Positions 1 to 4,985 of a stretch of 6,553 bases of DNA are shown piece by piece. The stretch is from Sphingobium sp. (GTDB taxonomy: Bacteria > Pseudomonadota > Alphaproteobacteria > Sphingomonadales > Sphingomonadaceae). The notes under the pieces are model-generated. The model was not told where the DNA came from and made no database searches. It saw nothing but the letters and a program-made list of their open reading frames with translations. A program made the translations under genes and the position numbers. The stretch's first letter is position 1. Every line of letters begins with the position of its first letter. The stretch is from NCBI GenBank assembly GCA_030148625.1, contig JASBTC010000327.1, forward strand, positions 1-6,553, in the 5' to 3' direction.

Positions 1-655
1 TGTCCCTGGTCAGCAGGAATCCGTCACCGAACTGCGCGAACGACTCGTATTTGGCGACTTCGTCCACGACGGGATAGATCGGGAATTGGGCGATCACCGG
101 AATTGCCGCGGGCGCGTCGCGCAGTGCCATCGCGGTGACGATGGTGAGATTGCCGCCCGCGCTGTCGCCGGCAAGGATCAGGCCGGTCGCGACCCGGCCC
201 AGTTCGCCCGGATTTCCCGCCACCCAGCGCGCCGCCGCTTCGCAATCATCGGGGGCGGCCGGCCAGGGATTTTCGGGCGCCAGCCGATAATCGACCGCGA
301 TCACGGGGATATCGAGCAATCGGGCGGCTTCCGCGCAAAAGGGTTCATGCGTGTGGAGATCGCCGATCACGAAGCCGCCGCCGTGGAAATAGACCAGCGC
401 CGGCCCCGGTTCGCGGCTGGCGCGCGCGTCGAACAGGCGCGCGGGAATCGGGCCGGCGGGGCCGGGAATCGACAGGTCGCGGATCAGCGCGAGGTCTCCG
501 ACCGGCGCGTCGGTGACGTCGCGCATCGCCCGCGTCATTTCGCGCGCGGTCTCGGGCGGCAGTTCATGGGTCTTGGGACCGGGAACATTGTTGAGGAAAT
601 CGAGGAATGCGCGGGTGTCCGGGCGGACAAAGGGAGTGTCTGAAGCTGCGGACAA
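1..655 (-). CDS. Alpha/beta hydrolase, HSL (hormone-sensitive lipase) family esterase, 3' end missing
   Basis: Probable carboxylesterase acting on short- or medium-chain esters; the natural substrate cannot be read from sequence. Only the first 218 codons are in the window, against about 300-320 for the family. The oxyanion-hole motif HGGG is at residues 91-94, a DYRLAPE strand-turn at 122-128, and the nucleophile elbow GDSAGG at 163-168 with Ser165 as the likely nucleophile. These three in this order and spacing define the bacterial HSL (family IV) group. The catalytic Asp and His would lie beyond the window. No signal peptide is visible, so a cytoplasmic location is likely. The start is a TTG codon (MSAASDTPF), chosen because AGGAG sits 7 bases upstream (complement of 663-667). 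The nearby ATG (complement of 674-676 region) is in another frame. The gene is divergent from the deacetylase gene, with 54 bases between them. Family assignment is firm; substrate is unknown. Confidence 0.93.
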   Translation of the reverse strand, partial: MSAASDTPFVRPDTRAFLDFLNNVPGPKTHELPPETAREMTRAMRDVTDAPVGDLALIRDLSIPGPAGPIPARLFDARASREPGPALVYFHGGGFVIGDLHTHEPFCAEAARLLDIPVIAVDYRLAPENPWPAAPDDCEAAARWVAGNPGELGRVATGLILAGDSAGGNLTIVTAMALRDAPAAIPVIAQFPIYPVVDEVAKYESFAQFGDGFLLTRD

Positions 656-662
656 CGCGATT

Positions 663-667
663 CTCCT
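663..667 (-). promoter_or_regulatory. Shine-Dalgarno site deciding the TTG start of the hydrolase
   Basis: The minus strand reads AGGAG, followed by 7 bases and then TTG. This is a near-ideal ribosome binding site and is the main reason for preferring the TTG start, since no in-frame ATG lies nearby. Confidence 0.7.
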
Positions 668-674
668 TTGCTCA

Positions 675-703
675 TTGGCCGCAGGGGCGGCGCGCCCTAG
701 TTA
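675..703 (+). promoter_or_regulatory. Possible promoter placing the transcript start at or near the deacetylase GTG
   Basis: TTGGCC (675-680) and TAGTTA (698-703) are separated by 17 bases, giving a weak sigma-70-like pair. The -35 half keeps four of six consensus bases and the -10 half is poor. If real, transcription would begin about at position 710, which is the GTG start codon, so the mRNA would have no leader. This fits the absence of a clear Shine-Dalgarno sequence. It is a pattern match in a 54-base divergent intergenic gap and nothing more. Confidence 0.25.
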
Positions 704-709
704 GGCACA

Positions 710-1612
710 GTGCTTCATGTCGTCCATCACCCCGATTATATGACCCCCGCGCCGCCCGGCAGCCTGTTTCCATGGGACAAATACGGGCTGGTGATGGATG
801 CCATCGTCGAAAGCGGCGTCGCGCATCGCATCCATCTGCCCGAACCGATGCCGCTTTCGCAGATCGCCGCGGTGCATGATCCGGACTATGTGGCCGAGGT
901 TGTCGAACTGCGGGTGCCCGCCGCGAAGGCGCGACGGATCGGCTTTCCGGTGACCGAGCGGGTGGCGCGGCGCGCGCAGATGACGCCCGGCGGAACCTGG
1001 CAGGCGGCCAGGCTTGCGCTGACACATGGCTATGCCGCCAATGCCGCGGGGGGCAGCCATCATGCGCTCCACGATACCGGGGCCGGCTATTGCGTGTTCA
1101 ACGATCTGGCGATCGCCGCCAACCGGCTGGTCGCCGAGGGTGACGCGCAGCGCATCCTGATCGTCGACTGTGATGTGCATCAGGGTGACGGCACGGCGTC
1201 ACTTCTGGCAGGACGCCCTGAATTCGCGACATTTTCCGTTCATGCCGAAAAGAATTTCCCGGTGCGCAAGGCGCGTTCGACGGTCGATGTCGGGCTGGCG
1301 GACGGAACCGGCGACGATGCCTATCTCGAGGCGCTGGCGCGGTATCTGCCGCCGCGGGTCGCGGATTTCGCGCCCGACCTGATCCTCTATCAGGCGGGCG
1401 TCGATCCGCATGCCGAGGATCGGCTGGGGCGGCTCGCGCTCAGCGACGCGGGGCTGGCAGCGCGCGATCGTTTCGTGGCGGAACAGGCGCAACGCCGCGC
1501 CATTCCGGTCGCCAGCGCATTGGGTGGCGGCTATGGCACCGACCGGATGGCGATCGCCCGCCGGCATGCCGCGACGATGGTCGCGATGGCCGGAATTCTG
1601 TCGACTTCGTGA
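710..1612 (+). CDS. Histone deacetylase family protein (zinc-dependent acetyl-amide hydrolase)
   Basis: A 300-residue member of the arginase/deacetylase superfamily, related to class II histone deacetylases, AcuC and acetylpolyamine amidohydrolases. These remove acetyl groups from acetyl-lysine or small acetylated amines. The active site is complete: tandem His117-His118 (GGSHHA), an aspartate-rich strand DCDVHQGDGT with Asp155 and His157 as zinc ligands and Asp153 as charge relay, third zinc ligand Asp232 in QAGVDPH, and LGGGY with transition-state Tyr275. No signal peptide or membrane segment is seen, so it should be cytoplasmic. The GTG start at 710 is chosen because an in-frame TAG lies at 698-700 and the next ATG (740) would cut off the VVHHPDY strand typical of the family. 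No good ribosome binding site precedes it. A hairpin follows the stop, so it is probably transcribed apart from korAB. The substrate (protein lysine, polyamine or other) cannot be decided. Confidence 0.94.
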   Translation: MLHVVHHPDYMTPAPPGSLFPWDKYGLVMDAIVESGVAHRIHLPEPMPLSQIAAVHDPDYVAEVVELRVPAAKARRIGFPVTERVARRAQMTPGGTWQAARLALTHGYAANAAGGSHHALHDTGAGYCVFNDLAIAANRLVAEGDAQRILIVDCDVHQGDGTASLLAGRPEFATFSVHAEKNFPVRKARSTVDVGLADGTGDDAYLEALARYLPPRVADFAPDLILYQAGVDPHAEDRLGRLALSDAGLAARDRFVAEQAQRRAIPVASALGGGYGTDRMAIARRHAATMVAMAGILSTS

Positions 1613-1624
1613 CGTCGGACCCCC

Positions 1625-1645
1625 GGCTTCGCCTCCCGCGAAGCC
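1625..1645 (+). terminator. Hairpin downstream of the deacetylase gene, possible terminator
   Basis: GGCTTCGC (1625-1632) and GCGAAGCC (1638-1645) form a perfect 8-bp stem with a 5-base loop (CTCCC), beginning 12 bases after the stop codon. No run of T follows (next bases CTGATTG), so it is not a textbook Rho-independent terminator. It may still end the transcript or protect its 3' end. The stem is directly visible; the function is inferred from position. Confidence 0.5.
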
Positions 1646-1675
1646 CTGATTGCCCGCGCCGCCATTATTTCTACT

Positions 1676-1704
1676 TTGCGACAATGCGGTGAGGGGCCTA
1701 GAAC
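1676..1704 (+). promoter_or_regulatory. Candidate housekeeping promoter for korAB
   Basis: TTGCGA (1676-1681) and TAGAAC (1699-1704) are separated by 17 bases. The -10 half, read with its preceding base as CTAGAAC, resembles the CTATAAC-like -10 seen in alphaproteobacterial promoters. Transcription would start near 1711, leaving a leader of about 35 bases before korA. The preceding hairpin and the lack of another gene in the gap support a promoter here, but the match is imperfect. Confidence 0.4.
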
Positions 1705-1746
1705 GGACGGTGAAGCTCAATAAGAATAAGCAGGACGTTCGTAGAT

Positions 1747-3621
1747 ATGGCATCCGCCGCACATGAGGTGACCCCGCGTGAGGCCGCCTCCCATCCAGTC
1801 CCCGAAGCCGTCGTTGTACGTTTCGCGGGAGATAGCGGAGACGGGATGCAGCTGACCGGCGGTCAGTTCACGCTCTCCACCGCGCTTGCGGGCAACGATC
1901 TTGCCACTTTCCCGGATTTCCCCGCCGAGATCCGCGCGCCGCAGGGCACGTTGTTCGGCGTTTCCGCCTTTCAGATCAATTTCGGATCGACCGAGGTCGA
2001 TACGGCGGGCGATGCGCCCGACGTGCTGATCGCGATGAACCCGGCCGCGCTCAAGACCAATGTCGGTGCGCTCAAGGAGGGCGGGCTGATCATCGCCGAC
2101 GAAGGCGAGTTCGGTGCGCGCAATCTGGCCAAGGCCGCCTATGAGGCAAACCCGCTCGACGATGGTTCGCTGGCGCGCTGGCAATTGATGAAGCTCAATA
2201 TCTCGCAGCTCACCCTGGAAGCCGTGAAGCCCTTCGGGCTCGGCAACAAGGAGGCGCTGCGCTGCAAGAACATGTGGACGCTGGGGCTGGCGCTGTGGAT
2301 GTTCGGGCGCGATCGCAAGCCCATCGTAGACTGGCTCAACACCAAATTCGCCAAGGCGCCGACATTGGCGGAAGCGAACGTCGCCGCTCTGAATGCCGGT
2401 CATGCCTATGGCGAGACCGCCGAGCTTTCCGGGCCGATGCAGCAGCATTTCATTGCGCCTGCTCCCGTCGCACCCGGGCTTTACCGTACCGTGACGGGCG
2501 CGGAATCGATCTCGCTGGGGCTGGTCGCCGGCACGCAGCTCGCCGGACTGCCGATGTTCTTCGGTGGCTATCCGATCACGCCGGCCTCGGCGATCCTCCA
2601 TCATCTGTCGCGGCTCAAGGAATATGACGTCACGACCTTCCAGGCGGAGGACGAGATCGCGGCGATCGCAAGTGCGATCGGTGCATCCTATGCCGGATCG
2701 CTCGGCGTCACGTCGTCGTCTGGGCCGGGCATTGCGCTCAAGGGTGAGGCGATCGGGCTCGCGATCATGACCGAGTTGCCGCTGGTGATCGTCAATTCGC
2801 AGCGCGGCGGTCCGTCGACGGGCCTGCCGACCAAGACCGAGCAGTCGGACCTGTACCAGGCGGTCTATGGCCGCAACGGCGATGCGCCGATGCCCGTGAT
2901 CGCCGCGCGCAGCCCGGCCGACGCGTTCGATTGCGCGATCGAGGCGGTGCGGCTGGCCACGCAGTTCATGACGCCGGTGATGCTGCTGACCGACGGCTAT
3001 ATCGCCAATGCGGCCGAACCGTGGAAAGTGCCCGATATGAGCGGCTATGCGCCGTTCCCCGTCGCTTTCCAGGATGAAGCGCCCGACGGCAAGCTGCTGC
3101 CCTATAGCCGCGACGAGAAGCTCAAGCGCCCGTGGATCAAGCCGGGTACACCGGGAATGATGCATCGCATCGGCGGCATCGAGAAGCAGGTGGATACTGG
3201 CCATATCAATTACGAGGCCGCCAACCACCAGACGATGACCGATATCCGGCAGGACAAGGTGCTCGGCATCGCCGACCATATTCCCGAGCAGGAGGTCACG
3301 CTGGGCGAGACCAGCGGCAGGCTTGCCATTGTCGGCTGGGGGTCGACCTTTGGCCCGATCCATCAGGCGGTGCGGCGCATGCGCGCCCGCGGCCATGACG
3401 TGCATCATATCCATATTCGTCATATCTGGCCGTTGCCGCGTAATCTTGGTGATCTTCTAAAGAGTTATGACAAGATTCTTGTGCCGGAAATGAACACGGG
3501 GCAGCTCAAGACGGTGTTGCGCGATCAATATCTGGTCGATGCCCGGCCGCTCAACAAAGTGTCCGGCCAACCGTTCCGCATCGCCGAAATCGAAGCGGCA
3601 ATCGAAAGTGCGCTCGGCTGA
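1747..3621 (+). CDS. korA: 2-oxoacid:ferredoxin oxidoreductase subunit alpha (fused gamma/alpha type), probably 2-oxoglutarate-specific
   Basis: Large subunit of an enzyme that decarboxylates a 2-oxoacid with CoA to acyl-CoA and CO2, passing two electrons to ferredoxin; the reaction can also run backwards. Residues 22-220 form the gamma domain, opening with RFAGDSGDGMQLTGG (25-39). The alpha part follows from about 245, with the diagnostic YPITP motif at 275-279 (substrate and TPP interaction) and the Thr-Glu-Gln-Ser-Asp segment at 364-368. The C-terminal transketolase-like domain runs from about 520 to 624. The length of 624 residues suits the fused two-subunit class. No iron-sulfur cysteine motif is present here, as expected for that class. 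The ATG at 1747 has AGGA 11 bases upstream, somewhat far. korB follows after 22 bases, so the two are surely cotranscribed. Codons 565-578 are oddly A/T-ending. Family and pairing are certain; 2-oxoglutarate specificity rests mainly on the KorB LTKGQ loop and is likely, not proved. Confidence 0.96.
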   Translation: MASAAHEVTPREAASHPVPEAVVVRFAGDSGDGMQLTGGQFTLSTALAGNDLATFPDFPAEIRAPQGTLFGVSAFQINFGSTEVDTAGDAPDVLIAMNPAALKTNVGALKEGGLIIADEGEFGARNLAKAAYEANPLDDGSLARWQLMKLNISQLTLEAVKPFGLGNKEALRCKNMWTLGLALWMFGRDRKPIVDWLNTKFAKAPTLAEANVAALNAGHAYGETAELSGPMQQHFIAPAPVAPGLYRTVTGAESISLGLVAGTQLAGLPMFFGGYPITPASAILHHLSRLKEYDVTTFQAEDEIAAIASAIGASYAGSLGVTSSSGPGIALKGEAIGLAIMTELPLVIVNSQRGGPSTGLPTKTEQSDLYQAVYGRNGDAPMPVIAARSPADAFDCAIEAVRLATQFMTPVMLLTDGYIANAAEPWKVPDMSGYAPFPVAFQDEAPDGKLLPYSRDEKLKRPWIKPGTPGMMHRIGGIEKQVDTGHINYEAANHQTMTDIRQDKVLGIADHIPEQEVTLGETSGRLAIVGWGSTFGPIHQAVRRMRARGHDVHHIHIRHIWPLPRNLGDLLKSYDKILVPEMNTGQLKTVLRDQYLVDARPLNKVSGQPFRIAEIEAAIESALG

Positions 3622-3631
3622 GCCAGCCGAC

Positions 3632-3637
3632 AGAGGA
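3632..3637 (+). promoter_or_regulatory. Shine-Dalgarno site fixing the korB start
   Basis: AGAGGA ends 6 bases before the ATG at 3644. It picks this start over an upstream in-frame ATG at 3539 that would overlap korA by 83 bases and add 35 residues of basic, non-conserved sequence. Confidence 0.75.
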
Positions 3638-3643
3638 TCTGCC

Positions 3644-4672
3644 ATGAACGAGATGACCAAACTCACCATCAAGGATTTCGAGACCGACCAGGAGGTGCGC
3701 TGGTGCCCGGGTTGCGGCGATTACGCGATCCTGAAGGCGGTGCAGCGGACGATGCCCGAACTGGGCGTCAGGCCGGAGAATACGGTGTTCATCTCGGGCA
3801 TCGGCTGCTCGAGCCGCTTTCCCTATTATATGGAGACCTATGGCTTCCACACGATCCACGGACGCGCGCCGGCGATCGCGACGGGGGTGAAGCTCGCCAA
3901 TCCGGAACTCGACGTCTGGATCATCACCGGTGACGGGGACGCGCTCTCGATCGGCGGCAACCACACCATGCATCTGCTGCGCCGCAACCTCGACTGCCAG
4001 ATTCTGCTTTTCAACAACGAGATCTATGGCCTTACAAAAGGCCAATATTCTCCGACGAGCCGCATCGGCACACGCAGCCCGTCAACGCCCTTTGGCTCGG
4101 TGGATCGTCCGGCGAGCCCCTGCGGCTTCGCGATCGGATCGGGCGCGCGGTTCGTGGCGCGGGCGATCGACACGCACAAGAACCTGCCTCAGGTGCTGAA
4201 AGCGGCGCATGCGCACACGGGCGCCAGCTTCGTTGAGATCTTCCAGAATTGCATCGTCTATAATGACGACGTCTTCGCCGCATTCACCGACAAGGCCAAC
4301 GCGCCGGCCAACCAGATCTGGCTGACGCAGGGCGAACCGATGCTGTTCTCGGGCGGCACCAAGGGGCTGACGCTCGATCGCGAGGCGCTGCGGCTGAGCG
4401 TGGTCGACGTCGTCGATGGCGACTGGCAGGCGGCCGGGGTGATCGTCCACGACCAGACCAACAAGGGGCTGGCGCAGATGTTGGTCGAGATGACCGTCGA
4501 GCACGGCTTCCCCGTGGCATTGGGCGTGATCTACGATCATCCGCGGCCGACCTTCGAGCGCGCCGTCGCCGCGCAGAATGCCGAAGCCGCAAAGGGCAAG
4601 GTGGCCGACCTGCAGAAACTGGTCAGCAAGGGCCAGACCTGGCAGGTGGAGAAGGAACCGCACGTCATCTGA
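3644..4672 (+). CDS. korB: 2-oxoacid:ferredoxin oxidoreductase subunit beta, TPP- and [4Fe-4S]-binding
   Basis: Catalytic partner of KorA, 342 residues. It carries the thiamine pyrophosphate site and the single [4Fe-4S] cluster that passes electrons to ferredoxin. The four expected cluster cysteines are present: Cys21 and Cys24 in WCPGCGDY, Cys55 in GIGCSS, and Cys203 in QNCIVYND, matching the arrangement known from the two-subunit Sulfolobus enzyme. The TPP/Mg motif is GDGDALSIGGNH (96-107) with Asn124-Asn125 further on. The loop LTKGQYSPTS (130-139) is the type seen in 2-oxoglutarate or broad 2-oxoacid enzymes and differs from pyruvate-specific ones. His107 and His110 lie near the TPP site. 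No separate delta (ferredoxin-like) subunit is found in the window, consistent with the two-subunit class. The gene lies 22 bases after korA. Its stop codon falls inside a palindrome shared with the convergent gene, which begins to be read 12 bases away. Confidence 0.97.
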   Translation: MNEMTKLTIKDFETDQEVRWCPGCGDYAILKAVQRTMPELGVRPENTVFISGIGCSSRFPYYMETYGFHTIHGRAPAIATGVKLANPELDVWIITGDGDALSIGGNHTMHLLRRNLDCQILLFNNEIYGLTKGQYSPTSRIGTRSPSTPFGSVDRPASPCGFAIGSGARFVARAIDTHKNLPQVLKAAHAHTGASFVEIFQNCIVYNDDVFAAFTDKANAPANQIWLTQGEPMLFSGGTKGLTLDREALRLSVVDVVDGDWQAAGVIVHDQTNKGLAQMLVEMTVEHGFPVALGVIYDHPRPTFERAVAAQNAEAAKGKVADLQKLVSKGQTWQVEKEPHVI

Positions 4673-4677
4673 CGTGC
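4660..4677. terminator. Palindrome across the korB stop codon, possible two-way terminator
   Basis: GCACGTCA (4660-4667) and TGACGTGC (4670-4677) are perfect inverted copies with TC between. In RNA the fold would be a 7-bp stem closing an ATCT loop. It lies exactly between the convergent ends of korB and the small membrane protein gene and contains the korB TGA. No T run follows on either strand, so intrinsic termination is uncertain. A symmetric protein-binding site is the alternative reading. Confidence 0.4.
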
Positions 4678-4684
4678 TCGGCGA

Positions 4685-4909
4685 TCAATCTCCGGTCTTC
4701 GCGTCCTTTTTCCGATCGTTCCGGCTCGCCATCAGATAGAGGATCGGTGAAATACCGGCGATCACGCCCATGACTGTGCCGATGATCCGGCCGCGTTCCG
4801 CCGCGGCGCCGGGCGTGTTGCCGGGCATGCCGGCGATGTACAGATAGAATCCGGCGAGCAGCAGTTCGATCAGCACGACGGCGGCGATCGTGCGTGTGCG
4901 GTACGACAT
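4685..4909 (-). CDS. Small two-helix inner-membrane protein of unknown function
   Basis: I do not recognise this 74-residue protein. Two hydrophobic helices are visible, at about residues 8-27 and 42-61. They are joined by a short Gly/Pro/Ala-rich loop (28-41), and a basic tail follows (62-74, rich in Arg and Lys). Positive charges at both ends suggest that both termini face the cytoplasm. The first helix lacks a clear signal-peptidase site, so it is probably not a cleaved signal. The ATG (complement of 4907-4909) has GGGGGA 6 bases upstream as ribosome binding site. The gene is convergent with korB (12-base gap) and divergent from the photolyase gene (76-base gap), so it is its own transcript. 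Third codon positions are GC-rich in this frame, and two helices are kept, which argues for a real gene. It could share stress control with the photolyase, but no clear promoter is seen on this strand. Confidence 0.75.
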   Translation of the reverse strand: MSYRTRTIAAVVLIELLLAGFYLYIAGMPGNTPGAAAERGRIIGTVMGVIAGISPILYLMASRNDRKKDAKTGD

Positions 4910-4924
4910 CCCATTTCCCCCAAT

Positions 4925-4950
4925 GAAACCGCTTCGCTTTTAACATCGTT
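4925..4950 (+). promoter_or_regulatory. Candidate EcfG-type general stress promoter for the photolyase gene
   Basis: GAAAC (4925-4929) is followed after 17 bases by CGTT (4947-4950). The general stress sigma factor of alphaproteobacteria, EcfG, reads GGAAC, 16-17 bases, CGTT. Four of five -35 bases and all four -10 bases match, at the right spacing. Transcription would begin near 4956-4958, about 30 bases before the start codon. Light- and stress-linked photolyase genes are plausible members of that regulon. The one mismatch in the -35 element is at a position that is usually conserved, so confidence is moderate. Confidence 0.42.
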
Positions 4951-4958
4951 ACGGTTTC
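4925..4958. repeat. Inverted repeat GAAACCG / CGGTTTC in the divergent control region
   Basis: GAAACCG (4925-4931) and CGGTTTC (4952-4958) are perfect 7-base inverted copies separated by 20 bases. The centre-to-centre distance is 27 bases, a little under three helical turns. The arms cover the candidate -35 element and the expected transcription start of the photolyase gene. It could be an operator or a chance arrangement. Confidence 0.4.
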
Positions 4959-4972
4959 GGGTCGATCGAACG

Positions 4973-4978
4973 AGGAGG
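4973..4978 (+). promoter_or_regulatory. Strong Shine-Dalgarno site of the photolyase gene, beside a start-stop codon pair
   Basis: AGGAGG (4973-4978) is a full-consensus site, 7 bases before the GTG at 4986. Two bases upstream of that GTG, and sharing its G, lies an ATG (4984-4986) followed at once by TGA (4987-4989). The same site can therefore serve either a zero-length ATG-stop frame or the real GTG frame. Confidence 0.8.
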
Positions 4979-4985
4979 AGGGCAT

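Noticed and set aside
86..643. Open frame of 185 codons on the plus strand opposite the hydrolase
   Set aside because: The minus strand here carries clear HSL motifs (HGGG, GDSAGG). The plus-strand product is Arg/Gly/Ala-rich shadow sequence.
1717..3423. Open frame of 568 codons on the minus strand opposite korA
   Set aside because: It is antisense to a firmly identified gene, and its protein is rich in Arg, His and Asp with no recognisable domain. Strong GC bias at third positions of korA removes stops on this antisense frame, so it is a shadow.
3539..3643. Longer korB start at the ATG at 3539
   Set aside because: It would overlap korA by 83 bases and add a basic, unconserved 35-residue tail. 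The ATG at 3644 has a good Shine-Dalgarno site, and korB then has normal length.
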